Assembly (NCBI RefSeq): GCF_020382885.2
Contig: NC_058506.1
Location: forward strand, 9,154,318-9,218,317
From: Scatophagus argus
Lineage: Eukaryota; Chordata; Actinopteri; Scatophagidae
Length of the DNA stretch: 64,000 nt
Reading direction: 5' to 3'
Of this stretch, positions 23,301-36,800 are shown piece by piece; within the stretch, counting starts at the first letter, position 1; every line of letters starts with the position of its first letter. The notes below the pieces were generated by a model that was not told the origin of the DNA, made no database searches, and worked only from the letters and a program-made list of their open reading frames with translations. Both the position numbers and the translations under genes were made by a program.

Positions 23301-26300
23301 AAAGTGTAGTCCAAAACTGTGGGTTCTGGATTATGTGGGTTGAACTTGCTGCTGATTATGGTGCATCATACTGGATATTTATTAGTAAAATCTGTCAAAT
23401 TAGGTTAAACTTGGTTGATTCTTATTTTCAGTTGATCACATGATGTCACATCATCTTGAAACTCACACTGTTTGTGACTGTTTGGATTGTTACAGTATAT
23501 TTTATATGAGGAGGGATACATGGTGTTTCATATGTCTAAACATGAATATGTGTGTTTCTGTGTTTCAATAAAGGAGCTTTGTAGCATATTTGCAGCACAT
23601 TTTCATGCTCAGTGTTTATCATATAAAAACATTCAGTGAGCTGTAATGGTAAAATGTTGTGTGTGTTAAGGCCCTAGGATGATCTAGGATTATCTACTCT
23701 ATGCAAGGACAGAGTTTACCATTTCAGATGTTTCTCCCTCTCCTGTTATGAAATATTAATGAGATAATTCCAACACATATGTTTGTATAAACTCACAGCG
23801 TGTTTCTTCCTTTTTTTAAATGCAGTGCACTGTAATGAGGAGACACATCTGATCAGTGATTTGTTCAAAGGCTACAACAAGAATATTCGGCCGGTGGTTC
23901 ATCCCGAAGACAAGGTGGAGGTTCAGATCAAGCTGACCCTCACTAACCTTATCTCTCTGGTGAGAACTCACTCATCTGAGCATCACTTGCTGCAACCAAG
24001 CCTGGTGTCGCAGCAAATTTTATTAATTTTATTATTTTTATAAGGTTTCTATTTTACAATATTTATAATTAGAATGTATATTTGTCTTGTATCTTGTATC
24101 TTGTAAATACACATAATTTTACCGCAGGAGCTTGACCACAAGTTCACTATAGTTCCTACTGGACATTAGTATTAATTATGGCTAGAGCTTCAGACATGAA
24201 CACAGTAATGAGTGTTAGGTTACTGGAATAGTAACTTAGCAGTGAATGATTAACAACCTCCATCTCTAATACATATTTTTCACTTCTGCCTCAGAATGAA
24301 AAGGAGGAGACTCTTACGACCAATGTGTGGATCGAGATTGTGAGTTTTCCCTCTCTTCACACATGTTTTTGTATTGTTCCTACAAATCCTGGCAAGACCT
24401 TAGGTATTGTTTTGGATCGATTCATTTTGCCCATAAGACTCAGTCTTTTCAGTACTTCAGGCCTCAGTTGTGTCTACTTCTTAATGTCACTCATGACTTC
24501 TCTCATAAATGTCATCTTCAGCAATGGACCGACCATCGTCTTGCCTGGAACACATCTAAATATTATGGCATTGATATTATTCGTGTCCCGTGCAAAACTG
24601 TTTGGCTTCCTGACATTGTCCTTGAGAACAAGTAAGGCACTGACTAAGAGTGGAATCCTGCAGTGTCATCACACTGTTTTTTGTTGTTGTTTGTATCAAC
24701 TCTGGCAACAACTGTGTTCTATTCTATATCCTCAATCTCTGCAGCATTGATGGCAAGTTCGACGTGGCTTACTATGCCAATGTGTTGATCAGCAGTAGCG
24801 GCTGGATGTACTGGCTGCCTCCTGCGATCTATCGGAGCACTTGTGCCATCGAGATCACCTATTTCCCGTTTGATTATCAAAACTGCACGCTAGCATTCAG
24901 GTGTGGAGCAATTATATCATTTCAAAATGACCCTATATAATTTTTGATTTATTAGGCTGTTCTATTTTTTACTGCTAACAGGGTTCACTAGTCACCCCAT
25001 CCAGGCTCCACCACATCACCCTGAGACAGATCTTTGTACTGGGTGGGTGCAGAGATGGAGCCTAGATGGAATAAACCAACCTCAAAACCCATTAGAGAGC
25101 TGACCACATGTTCATAGAACTGGAGTAACTACTATTTTCTGCCATGGCCCTGACCTCCAGATCCCAGACGTACAGTGCCAATGAAGTTGATCTCATCTTG
25201 GCTGTAGGAGAAACAGGAGAGACTATTGAGTGGGTGGACATCGACCCTGAGGCTTTCACAGGTACAGTATATCCCAGTTAAATATTCAAAATACACAGGT
25301 CATCTCCAGCTTATTATGTTTTCACCGTTCAGAGAATGGCGAGTGGGCCATTGTCCATCGTCCAGCCCAGAAGGTGATCAACATGCGGTACTCTCCAGAT
25401 GACCTAGAGTATCAGGAGATCATGTTTAATCTGATCATCCAAAGGAAGCCCCTCTTCTACATCATCAATATCATTCTGCCCTGCTCACTCATCTCCTCAC
25501 TGGTGGTACTGGCTTACTTCCTACCTGCACAAGGTCTGTTGTTTCCAGTGTATTGTGTTATGCATATTCCTAACTGCACCCTGATGATATTATGTTGTAT
25601 TATCACTGCTGTAGTTTATGTGAAAAGCCTTTTCAGACATACTGCAAAGCATTATATGCTTGCTCTGTCTCCTAAGTCTCTGTTGTCCCTTTCACAGCCG
25701 GGGGACAAAAGTTGACTGTGTCCATCTCTGTCTTGCTGGCTCAGACTGTCTTCCTCTTTCTTATTGCTCAGAAGATCCCTGAGACATCGCTTTCTGTCCC
25801 TCTCATCGGCAAGTGAGTCAGTGTGTGTTCTCTGCTGACCTCTGCTGGGTTTTTGTTGCCTTAAATGAGCACAGCTGGAGTCTCCTGTCCAACACAGATC
25901 TTTTCTAATATCTTCCTCAGGTACCTGATCTTTGTCATGTCTGTCACCACTCTCATTGCCACTAATCAAATTGTGGTGCTGAACTTCTCCCTGCGCAGCC
26001 CCAGCACACATACCATGTCCCACACCATCAAACATGTAAGTGCACTGTGCAGTTCAGTCAAATGTCTGTCCTCAGGTGTTATTTTATGTGAACTGCTGTT
26101 ATCTTTTCTGCCCCTCCTGCAGGTGTTCCTGGAAATGGTACCTCGCTTCCTTGGCATGTCTCCACTGGTGGATGACAGTGAGGTGACAGAGGTAAATGGA
26201 GTGAGGGAGCGCCGGCGCAGCTCCTTTGGCCTCATGCAGAGAGCAGAAGAATATGTACTGAAACAACCCCGCAGTGAAATGATGTTTGACAAACAGCGAG

Positions 26301-27097
26301 ACAGGCATGGTCTCACACGATCGATTGGTAAGATTTTTAATACCACAACCCAGCTCTAAATGCTAACCAGCCATCAAGACCCCATCCGAATTCTGACATG
26401 TCAGCGTCTTTGTTTTGATCATTGTGAACTGAAATGAATTATTTATTAGTGGCCCATTAATTTTTCCTGTAAACATTGTGATAGAGATGTTGTTTTACCC
26501 ACAGTCTGTATCACATTTATTCATATCCCTTATGTTGGCCCCTCACTTACGTTGTATTGTATGTTCTTCAACACGCTTTTTGGAATACCCGTGTCCGCCT
26601 CAGGTAAGCACATTGTTGTCTAATTGTCAGTGTCTCCTTCGCTCTAGTGGATAATATAGATGTCAGCAGCACAGCCAACCTGTATAAAAGTTTGGCCCAA
26701 GCTGCGCCTGAGATCAAGCAATGTGTGGATGCCTGCAACTTCATTGCTGAGAGTACAAGACAACAAAATAACATCGGATCTGTGAGTGTTATTTTAAACT
26801 TCATCTGCCCAGCCAACAGTTTGTATGCAATGGAGGTGTTTAATTATTACATATTTTCCTGTCAATACTTCTTAGGGTAAGCTGTTATCTTAGTTCTTTA
26901 ATTTGAGTTCACTTTATTTCCAAATAAAGGAAATTGAAAGCTGGGTCCTGATCGGGAAGATGATTGACAAGGTGTGCTTCTGGGCTGCCATTTTCCTCTT
27001 CATCTTCGGCACAGTGGGGATCTTCTTAACAGGACACTTCAATCAGGCACCTGAATTTCCGTTTCCTGGACAGACCAAAAAATATGCCCCAAGTTAA
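20301..27097 (+). CDS. chrne: Muscle nicotinic acetylcholine receptor, epsilon subunit (12 exons)
   Basis: Subunit of the pentameric acetylcholine-gated cation channel of the neuromuscular junction. Exons: 20301-20370, 23826-23959, 24295-24339, 24522-24631, 24745-24900, 25161-25261, 25333-25533, 25698-25812, 25921-26035, 26123-26327, 26648-26781, 26930-27097. All are GT-AG and in phase, giving 517 aa. A signal peptide ends near residue 26. The Cys-loop is C153-C167 with 13 residues between and an FPFDYQNC core. There is no vicinal cysteine pair, so it is a non-alpha subunit. M1 is about 246-269, M2 about 278-298 ([12 protein letters not shown]), M3 about 312-333 and M4 about 477-497, with a long cytoplasmic loop before M4. 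Internal exon sizes such as 45, 110 and 156 fit the family. Gamma is the close alternative; the pld2/mink1/gltpd2 neighbourhood favours epsilon. Of the two tandem ATGs I chose the first. Confidence 0.92.
22161..22850 (+). repeat. Second, degenerate copy of the chrne 5' region, in intron 1
   Basis: The blocks 22161-22200 and 22703-22747 match the upstream region of chrne, offset by 2747 and 2584 bases. The second block keeps one E-box (22708-22713) and has an extra one (22740-22745) where the first copy reads CAGCCG. An ATGATG at 22844, 97 bases after the core, sits where exon 1 would start. The frame from it stops after 17 codons, encodes no hydrophobic signal peptide and has no clear splice donor. 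The exon copy therefore looks dead, though the promoter part could still act. Confidence 0.65.
22887..22907. repeat. Three perfect tandem copies of CTAGACT
   Basis: A 7-base unit is repeated three times at the end of the duplicated chrne segment. It is short and probably arose by slippage, but it lies close to where the duplicated exon copy dissolves. Confidence 0.85.
23063..23308 (-). mobile_element. Tc1/mariner-like transposon relic in chrne intron 1
   Basis: On the minus strand a stretch of about 60 codons matches the middle of fish Tc1-like transposases: [12 protein letters not shown], then [12 protein letters not shown], then FQHDC with its catalytic-domain Asp, then VHKAKSIKT. The right edge is a degenerate terminal repeat (23278-23308, ending AAAGTGTA) joined directly to mid-transposase sequence, so the N-terminal DNA-binding part is missing. 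The C-terminal part is also gone; compared with the copy at 41735 it has a further gap of about 30 bases. It is not functional. Confidence 0.75.
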
Positions 27098-28470
27098 AAA
27101 GAAGAAGAAGAACAAAAATAAAACCTCTGCGCTGACGAAACCCTACGGCGGGTCAGTGTGCCTCATGCTGCCTTACAGCTGAGTGGTCTTGCTCATTGAG
27201 TCTGAGTCTCAGATTCGGGGGTTGACTTAACTGTGCTTTAATAACAGAGATTTAACAACAAAGCTGTTTGTGTTCACACTAACAGGTCAGACCTGTCTTT
27301 GTGAATACTCATTAGGCACCCGAGTTTTCATTCAAACTTGTCACTTAGTCATAAGTTCTCCAGCTTAGTGTAAATTCTTTGGATGTACACATTAAATGGG
27401 TGGACAAGGTCTAGTTTAGAAAGTGATACTTTAAATCATCCCTGCCATTATCATCAGAAGAAACCTCACCAAGAATAATTATTATTTGCATATTTTGTTG
27501 CATAAAAGACCCAACGATGACAGTGTCAGCAAATTCTGACTTCAGGTCAACTCAATTCACCACCACGCTGAGAAAATTATTTCTGCTGCGACAAAGAACT
27601 TTTCAAATCAAAACCACTACGGCACTGTTATGTATGACATGGAGCTGTAAGCACCGTGTGGAAATGCATTCATAAATAGCAGTAAAAGAGGTTCAGTGAC
27701 TGATGAATTGAGTTTATTTACCCATGGTGTGCTAAAGTTGACCATCTTTCATATTTTTATAAGGATCATCATCTGGATACGTTTCCCTGCATGTCTTATG
27801 TGAAGAGTCTTTGCATGTAACTTGAGCCAGCCAACTCTGAATCAAAGCCTTATTCTTCTTACTATGACTTATTTATTAGAAAGTCTTCTTAGAGGTTAAT
27901 GGTTCAGATGGAGATTGTCTTGATTCATTGTGACATGTTTTTATAAAAAATAGTTTGTGCATTGTGATTTGTTATTTGACACACCACATAAGATTAGGAA
28001 AATGTGTTGTTATCTTGAATTGAGTGTCAAATTAGTGCTATATGTAGTCTTTCATACATCACATTGCATCTAGAAAAGGTTGCAAAAGAGAGAAAATGAT
28101 CAGGTAACTGTAATAAGACGTTACAACTGCATCATGGTTTCATATGCCTCATGTACGTCTGCTGTTCCTCAGGGTGTTTGCCCCTCTAAGTAGAAACTTA
28201 AAGGCACAAACTCCATGAAAAAGGAAAAAAGAAAACTGACAACACGATAAAAACCAATGTACATAATCACTTCAGCTTAACTTTTCAAGTTCATATTGAT
28301 TGTTTTTAGGTCCAGCTGTGTCAGTGGGCAATGTGTTATATCCAGTATGTTCATGTGAAACACAAAGACATACATGCTCTGAATGCGTTTGGATTTGTCA
28401 TCATGTTCTATCATTTTTATTATGGCTGTATCAAATAAATGTATCTCATGTAACACATTTATAATAAAAC
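27098..28470 (+). other. Probable 3' UTR of chrne
   Basis: Non-coding sequence follows the TAA stop. AATAAA hexamers lie at 27117-27122, only 20 bases after the stop, and at 28434-28439 and 28463-28468. The later pair would give a 3' UTR of about 1.4 kb. I see no coding sequence or repeat here. Confidence 0.45.
28463..28468 (+). terminator. Candidate polyadenylation signal of chrne
   Basis: AATAAA, with a second copy 29 bases upstream at 28434. An early alternative at 27117-27122 would give a very short 3' UTR. Confidence 0.35.
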
Positions 28471-29600
28471 ATAGGGATAGTCATCATCTTATGTCACTTC
28501 AAATTGTCATTTATTCCTAAAAATAGCATGCTCAGTTTGAGTGATGGAGGCCCACAGCTGTACTTTTCCTTTAAAACTTTTTGATGTAAGTGTTGTGGTG
28601 ATTGAGCACCACCATGTGGTATGAACATGCATTACACCAAAGTGCACAGTTTATTTCCTCGTAAAACTGCCACCACAACTATTCAATCTTGACTTCCATT
28701 TGCTTGTGTCTGGCGATTGTTTAAATTTGTTTTTATTTCTTTGTATGAAATCGTGCGACATGTCTCATTAAGATCACAGGCTCTGAACGGGGAGAAGTAA
28801 AAACACCACAAAAAGAAATGCAGGAAATACTCTGAGAAATCTCGGGAAATAAGGAGAGATGAAGAAAGACCCACACATACTTTTCTGGGCGTAGGAAAAA
28901 CATTGTTGATTACAAAAACAAAATCGATGTTGTAACAAAAACATAGTCAGAAGGATTAAATGGGGAGTGGTAATGGCCTAATGCACTCAGAAAACAAACA
29001 TATCAGTCACGGTGAAACAATCGTTGCACATGATGCAAAATGGGCCCTAGTTATCTGCAGCTTTATCCAAGTGAATCAGGCTGCGGGCAGTTCTTCATAA
29101 GGGTGCGGGTGGAGCTGTTTTGGATGTCAGTGATACACTACTGACATGCAAATCACTGCTCAGATTTCGGCGTTTGCATGGGACATCATCCCATCGCGTT
29201 TCCTGTGTGTATACGTGCTGTTTTAGCTATCTTGAACACATTTATTATTACATATGCGCGGATGTAATGATTACCATAATTCGTATGAAACATGTCGCAT
29301 CATCATCCTAAATCGTATAAAACATGTCACAATCCTTCAAAATAAATTTGTATCCTGTCTTCAAAGTAGACCGCAGTCAGGAGAGTTCGACCACAAGAAG
29401 CCAGCGCAAGATGTACTTCCGGTGTTTCAGTTTTTTCTTTTACGTTAAAAGTCCCGAAAGCTGTGTTGTTGTTTTTTTTTTTCAACTAGGATTGTCGGTA
29501 GAGTCGACAACAGTCTCCTTCCATAAAATACAGTTCTGCCCATACAAACACATATCAAAGTTGAATTAGGCGTTTAGACAACAATCCAGTGCCAGACTTT
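28471..29600. other. Intergenic region between chrne and pld2
   Basis: I see no gene or defined mobile element. Near 29279-29330 a short motif (CGTATGAAACATGTC and CGTATAAAACATGTC) occurs twice about 35 bases apart. The short overlapping open frames on both strands have no family resemblance. Confidence 0.5.
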
Positions 29601-30222
29601 GGAAAACAAGGCCTTCATTTTGAAAAAGCCAAACGGAAATCAAGCGATATGTCCCGCAATTCACCCCTCTCTCCATCTCCTCCCAATTTGTCCACATTCC
29701 TGTGTGTCTACCCGTTGGCTGCCAGTCCGGACATGTCTTGTCCTTTAAAAGTCCATGTTTTGTCTCATGCCAACGCAGACCTCTACATCGGTACTGTCCA
29801 CGTTTTTGTGCATTTTGTCTGCTTTCTACACAGCTGCGCAAACATGGACAACAACCACACCGTTTTAACACACAACAATAACGCAAAATTTAGTTAAAAA
29901 TGTAGTTAGTTAGTGAAAATGTACGCTAGCCATGACTTGTCCCCTGTGACAAAGCTGTCACGTTGAAGATATTTCCTTTTCCTTTTTCCTCCATACCGTC
30001 CCGATGGACACCCAGTGGGAGGGACTAAAGAGTGCATCACCTACGGGAACATAAATGAACTCTCCTCTGAGAAAACACTGGCTGGATTAGGATGAAACAG
30101 TACTATTAACTTGAATCTTTCTTTGTCCTGCTTGTGGACTAGATGTGTACGCCGAGTCGCGGACTGCAGTCAAGCCAGCCTCCACTTTGGAAAACACAGT
30201 CGCGGTGGTGTTTGAACTGAGA
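29601..30222 (+). promoter_or_regulatory. Probable promoter and non-coding first exon of pld2
   Basis: The stretch is locally richer in CpG than its surroundings. It ends at a strong splice donor (TGAGA then GTAAGT at 30223). The first coding exon of pld2 (33860) opens with an acceptor and 28 untranslated bases, so at least one upstream non-coding exon is needed and this is the best candidate. The transcription start is unknown. Confidence 0.45.
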
Positions 30223-32719
30223 GTAAGTATCTTTTCAGGCCTAACTTGGACGCATATTTCCCTCCTCTGTGTGAGCTGTCGCAGCGTTGAAGGTTGTCCA
30301 GCTGCACATTTAACAACAGCGACACGGTGTAGCCCATCCACGCTGTCGGGGTAGTCGAAATACCGTTGTCACGTTCGTCAGGTGACATTTGTGGCGTAGT
30401 TTTGTAAATTCAGGTGTAGTTTCCGTTGTGGACTGCAGCGCTGTAGGGAAAAAAGGGGAATGGGTGGAGACGAGAAAACATACCCTTCAGCATTTTGAGC
30501 CTCCACAACCAGAGCAACCAACATCCATGCTTTCAAAACGACTTTACAGCTACACTTAGGACAGTGGCTCATACATGGGCTTCATTACTTTCTGATGGAA
30601 GATGAATAAAACGTGATCTGATGCACGGGTAGCACAACGTAGGCTACCCCATCTTAAGTCCCGTCAACTCTGGAAAAGGGGAGCCAAAAGTAGGCGTCTT
30701 TCTCCGAAGTTATATCTTAAAACACATTTCAAAGCTCACGGCTTTTATCGTCAGTTTGCAGCAGTGGGTTATAAACGTGGCCAAACCCTCAGGAAGAAAC
30801 GCCTTTTTAGGCGACAATTGTGCAGGTTTAGGGAAATCCAATGGGGACCAGCGCAGCGCAGCGCAGGCGAGGGTTGACTCAGTGTACTTGTCTTAGTCAC
30901 GTAGGAATTTAAGACGCATTCAGATCCTGTCCATAGTCTTTAAAGGCCCCATGTATATATTATTTTCAAAAGAACATTATGTAAAAACATAAGCCTTCCC
31001 TAAAGCTGGGAAAATACACATTTGTGTATATAATCATTTAGTTAATATTACACTTCATGTGCTGCCGTTACAAGAATGTGCAGAGAAATAAACTATGCAT
31101 TTTTTTTAGCTTATTAATATTGTATAATTTAGGTTGACAATATACTACAGTTGGAATAACGGATAAGTCAGATTGGTGACAGTCATTGGTTCAGTCATGT
31201 TAACTTTTTAAGAAAGTGTGCAATACATTGTAATATTGAGCCTGTTTTGTGATGTTAGACACATGGAAACATAATCCAATGAAAACCTTTTTTTAAGAGT
31301 AAGTAACTCGAGCTGAAAAGCCTTAATTTAGTGACCTCTTCTGTTCAGAGGTGCTTGTGGTGTAAGGGTGCACTGAGCATACCCTGAATGCACCTCACCT
31401 CACGGCAAGGCGAGCACTTCAAGGTCAGCAGTGACAACAAGAGCTTTAGCTTTGCTCTTAAAAGCCCCTGTGTGTGGTATTTTTATGTGATTACAGCAGC
31501 TTTAATTATTCTGCTGGTATAAGTTTTTGTTTGTAGGAAAAAAAGCAAATCTCATGAAGTGGTAACTGATTAGCAGCAATGATACACACTCACAAATTTA
31601 CTCTGTTTTGGATATTTCGTGTGTAAGATGTGGCTTGGCTTTCAGTAATAACGCCCTTCTGAACAATTTTACTCCCTGGGTGAGTGAAGTATTTCACAGG
31701 CTGGAAACCTGAGTGAACACTGGAGACAAAGTTTCACTCCAGTGAACAAAAAACAAGAAAATCTTCTCACGTCATCCGTGCTCTTACATGAAGTATCTCC
31801 AGACAATATCATTGTGCCTTGCTCTGTATGTTAGTTGCAAGCAACTTGTCATTTGACACTAAAGACCGAACAGAGAGAAAAAAAATATAAACTCTGGTCT
31901 TCATAGCACTCAACAGACCAAAGTGCTTATTGAGAAAAATGTTGTTTAGCCAACATATCTCAGAAAACAGCTGGAAGGGAGTTTAAATGGTTAATGTCAG
32001 TTTACACGGCTGGATGGTCCATAAAGATCTGGGATTATAAGTAGAAAAAAACAGCAGTGGCCCATAACAAACCTAAGGCTTGTGATTAACTTGTTTATGA
32101 GCCACATATTCACAGTCATTCTGTTGACCTATGTTATCTGGATTTTCAGTGGTACAAAACATAAGGCAGAGCTTACTGTTTGCTGAGTTGCCAGCCCGTC
32201 ACTTCACTGTAAATCCTCTTCTCCTGACTGTCCCTGATTGTGTACATTTAGCACACTGCGGGCTGATTTACAAAGTCATGGTGTGTTTTTTCTAAATCCA
32301 AATTCCAGTTGCCTTGCAGCTCACTGTTGATGTTTTCAGCGGTGAGCTGGGAGGAAACATTGGGATTTGTGGTCTCCATCATAATAATACAGAAAATAAG
32401 AATACAGAAAAATCAGAAAGTGCGCCTTAAAAAAACACTTTCACTGAGATGAACTGTAGCAGAATGACAAGTGATTGTTTTTCTGCAGTCTTCTATCCCT
32501 TGTTTTTTATTTTTTAGTTCCCCTCCTCAGGTCTTTCAGTGCTGCCAATAGCCTCTGGCCCATACAGAGCAGGTGACGTACCCACCCAGTGCTCTGCTGG
32601 GTGCATTCAGTTATTTTGGTAGGTCAGCTTTTTAGGATTTAGATCTGATTATTTGATGTTTCATCTTCATCTTCATTCTCAAACTCTCTTTCTCTCTCCA
32701 ACTCTGTCTCTGTCTCTCC

Positions 32720-32721
<2 letters not shown>

Positions 32722-32748
<27 letters not shown>
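32722..32748. repeat. (CA)n microsatellite
   Basis: A pure CA run in the presumed pld2 first intron. A second CA run follows 71 bases later. Confidence 0.92.
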
Positions 32749-32750
<2 letters not shown>

Positions 32751-32819
32751 CCTTCCCCCTCTTTTGCCTTGTTTCCCAGGAAACATTCAGCCTTTCATTG
32801 CACACTATACAAAAGGGTT

Positions 32820-32841
32820 CACACACACACACACACACACC
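32820..32841. repeat. (CA)n microsatellite
   Basis: Second pure CA run of the pair in the presumed pld2 first intron. Confidence 0.92.
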
Positions 32842-33887
32842 CTTTTTTCTCACTGGTCGCTGTGTCCTAGACTTCTCGCATTGTTGATGAGCTGATCAAC
32901 AGGTAAACACCACAAGACGCCTGCAGTGTATGAATGCTCTCTGCTTTTGGCATTTTAGCAGTGGTACTTCTAACATTTCAGTCTGGTGTTGATTGGTATG
33001 ATACCGAGCTGCACTTGAACGCCTCTTCTTGTGTGATCATGATATGTCACTCACCTCAAGAATTAGATTTACTTCAAGAACCTGTTTGTCTGCTCATTTT
33101 CTGGATTCTTGCTCGTACTGGTTCAGTCATAGTACTGCTGCTGTTTTTACTGCCACTAATACCACTCCTGGTTGCTGTTGCCACTGTGACTATTACCACC
33201 ACAACTAATGCAGCTACTGCTGTGGCTGCTGATTTTACAAGTACTGCTGTACAAAATTATTACTACTACTAGTAGTAGCAGTAAAAAAACTTCACTTCTT
33301 TTCTTAATCAAATGATTACTACAAGCAAATTCATTGCTTTAGATAATTAAAGCAACTTAACTATTGAAATAAGTTAAGTCACAATATTTTTTTTCTACTT
33401 TTAAAATAAACCACATAGAATAAACATATAGATAAACTAACAATTTGTAAATACAGTTTAAACTTTAATGAAGGTTGCTAAAAGCCCTCTGAACATTAGC
33501 TACACTAGCATACATGCTGACAAGTTTTCAGTTTCAGTTTTATTAAAACGTTTGTAGAGAAAGATCATTTCATCTGGCTAATGCAGCTGATACCTCAAAC
33601 ATGCAGTGTTTTAAATTATGCTTCTGCCAACATGTATTACTTTTGCCTTTACTGTAACACAGAATCACTTTATTGTTTGTTGTTTTTGAGGTGACGTAAT
33701 AATGCGTACTTCAAATCTGCTGTGGTTTTGTTGAAGAGCCTGGTGTCACTTTCACATTTCTTTGAGCAGTAGTTTTCCCATTGCTTCATGCATGCTTAGT
33801 GCTGAGAAGGTGCACAGACTCTCAGTGTAAAACATCCTTTTCTTTTGTCTTTGCATCAGGGAAGCTGGCACTTGCACCAACAGTGTG

Positions 33888-36800
33888 ATGGCCAGTTCAG
33901 AGGATGTGATTGAGCCGCTGGCTCAAAGCTCAACAGCCCCAAACCTTGGCAGAAGACGCTTTTCGCACGACCTCCATGATCTGAGTCCTGATGAGATCGA
34001 TGGCCTCATGTCCAGCAGTGGTAAGAAAAACATCAAACTTAAGGAATGAGCTGCTCACTGAAATTATAATGGCTGTATCATAAGAATTTTATTGAAATGT
34101 TCTTATCTTCCAAATCACAGAGGGTCGCCCTTTCCTTGTGGTGCATCATCTTCCTGAAGTAAAAGAGAAGGGTATACCTTACTTAATACCTGGCATCCCT
34201 ATTACATGCAGAGTGGACAACACAGAGAAATACACTACTCGCTCAAAGGTACATCTGTTAAGCTTTTTAACTATATGTGGAAGATTATATACATTTTCTC
34301 TTTTGGTGGTTGGTGTGTTTACAGAAATTTATATAACCATATCAAAACACAATCTTTTGGGCAGTTTATGTGTTTGTCCTTGTTCAGTGCATATGCCCAT
34401 TAGATCTAGAAGAACTGCGTCCTCAGCCCTGATCTGTTGCACTTATCATATGCAGGTTTATGGGGCAGATGACAGCTCTGTGTAACTTCCAAATAAGTGG
34501 AACTGGTTTGGCTGGCCCCTTTGGTTGTTGTGCTAAAACTGTGGCTTGTGGTATTGCACAATGCATGGCAAAAAATAAGATGATAAGAAAGAAAGAAAGA
34601 ATTTGTGTCAAAGTCAAAGCTTGAGTATTATATTGATTATTTTGTCATTTGGTTTTCTTCAGTAGTAGATTCTTTTCATTTCTAACATGCTGGCATGTTC
34701 ATAATTTGAATAATATCCCTCAGGTTCATGTAGGTACCCTGTACACAGTGCGGCTAACACACGGTCACTTCCACTGGACAGTGAAGAGGAAGTACAAGCA
34801 CTTTCAGGAGCTGCATCGAGACCTTTACAAGCACAAGATGATGATTCACTTGCTGCCTCTGGGAAGGTCAGTGTACCAAGCTGTCACTCTGATAGATATG
34901 CATTAAAATCCAAGGGATGGGTTGCTTTGAGTTTAATATCAGTATTCATTATTTTGAATATTCAAATTTCTTTCAAAGGTTTTCAAAGGAAAGGCAACAG
35001 CTGAGAGCCTTGTCAGAGGAAATGCCCAGCCTACACGGGACTGAACGGACCCGAAGGACCTCCAGCAAAATGGTATGAAACAAGCCAGTCATATATTGTA
35101 TATTCGGTACAGATTTGAGCAACCCTTTGAGTACCTACACAGAATATGTATGTAACTGTTGTTGTAGCAACACCAATTGTGCAACATGTGTCACAATGCA
35201 AATTTTAATAAAGTTCTTGTTGGTCTTTGCTGAGTCCATATTCAGGCTGATCTATTTTTTAATTTATTCTACTGCTGATCAACGTAATGCCACAGCAACT
35301 TTGATATTCCAATAAATATTCTGTATATTTTTTGGTGGCGCCATCTTTTGTAACAAAAAGACCTTTTTATTGCTTCTATACCTGACAAATATTGTAAATA
35401 GTATTGAATTATATCATAAATATCTTGTAGCGGCTGAGATCTACACAACCTATTGCCCATAATGACAATTTCATAAAATGTATGTAGTATCATTCAGTCC
35501 CATTGACTTGCACATTGTCACTTGACCTTGTCACTCTCAGACTGTTGCATAGCTTTTATGATATTATATATTATTTTTAAAAAATCTTTATTATTGTATT
35601 TATCTGCTTTTTAATTGCAGAAATACCTTGAGGAGTACCTGAATGGTCTGCTGGAGAATGTGTTCTGCAGGAATGATCACAGCATGGTAATAGCTTTAAA
35701 ACACAGACACACATACAAAGTGGATGCTGTGTAGTGCGATGACTTCTCCTCACCTACTTCTCTTCCAGCTGGAATTCCTCTCTGTCGGTGCTCTCTCCTT
35801 CATCACTGATCTTGGACCCAAAGGCCTGTAAGCAAGCTGCTCGAGAGTGTGTGTGAGACACAGGGAAAAGTGGAGTAAATGACAAAGTGAACGATAGAGG
35901 TTTATTGATCAACATGTGTCAACTTGTCTCAGGGAGGGACCCATCTTCAAGAGGTCAGGGGGCCACCGGATCCAAGGCCTGAATTGTATCGGCCATCATC
36001 AGTTCTGTTTCCGCTGGTCACGACGGTGGCTGGTGGTGAAAGACTCCTTTCTGATGTATATGAACAGAGACAACGGCTACATCAACTTTGTGCTGCTGTT
36101 TGACCCAGAGTTCAAAGTGAAAGTGGGCCGTGCTTACACTGACACCAAATACGGTGTCTGCATTGAGAACTTCACTCGGTAGGTCAGCTGTGTGTAGCCT
36201 ACGCAATGACAGCTCTGGTGTATTGTGTGTATTTATGCCTGGGGTTATGATGTGTTTGTCTTGCATGCACGGCCTGTTTGTTTTTGTTCAGGAATCTGAT
36301 CATCAAATGCAGCAGCTATAGACAGGCTCATTGGTGGAGTCACGAAATAAACCAGCTGGCAGAATCCTCTGACTTTCTTAAAGTGCAACGCTTCGACGGG
36401 TTCGCCCCTCCACGGGAGAACACGCTCACTAAATGGTCAGATACGTAGTCTGCCTGAGATTTACAGCTTTTTGTCTTTAGATTTCATTCTCAGTTGCCAA
36501 ACCTTTGTGGTTCCTGGTTGTTGTTTGTAGGTATGTGAATGGAAGAGGCTATTTTGCAGACCTGGCTGATGCTCTCGAACAAGCCAAGGAGGAAATCTTC
36601 ATCACAGATTGGTGGTAAGTGTAATGTGATGATAGAAAGGACTGCAATTTACCAAACAAAGAGTTGTTCTGATGTTGTTCTTATATTTTAGCTACATATA
36701 AAGTGTATTTCTAATGTGAATGAAGGAAAACTAGATGGAAAAGTTTGTGTCTTTTCTCTCAGGCTCAGCCCTGAAGTGTTCCTAAAGAGACCAGCAACTG

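Larger units (their letters stand above)
20371..23825 (+). other. Intron 1 of chrne (3.5 kb)
   Basis: This is by far the longest intron of the gene; the others are about 70 to 600 bases. It contains the second copy of the duplicated 5' region (22161-22850) and a Tc1-like relic (23063-23308). No coding exon was found: the signal-peptide exon splices directly to 23826 in phase. Confidence 0.8.
30223..33859 (+). other. Presumed first intron of pld2
   Basis: This 3.6 kb runs between the candidate non-coding exon and the exon with the pld2 start codon. It holds two (CA)n tracts (32722-32748, 32820-32841) and CTA/CTG-rich triplet stretches near 33130-33290. No coding exon was recognised. Confidence 0.5.

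Noticed and set aside
25652-26346. Minus-strand open frames of 126-127 aa across chrne exons 8-10
   Set aside because: They are antisense to coding exons with verified splice sites and show no family resemblance.
20301-27097. chrng (gamma subunit) as the identity of the receptor gene
   Set aside because: Gamma and epsilon are very similar, but chrng is normally beside chrnd. The gltpd2, pld2 and mink1 neighbours point to epsilon. This is not excluded by sequence alone.
29566-29897. Overlapping open frames of about 100 aa on both strands before pld2
   Set aside because: They lie in the CpG-richer promoter region, have no recognisable domain and have mirrored extents on both strands, so they are likely chance.
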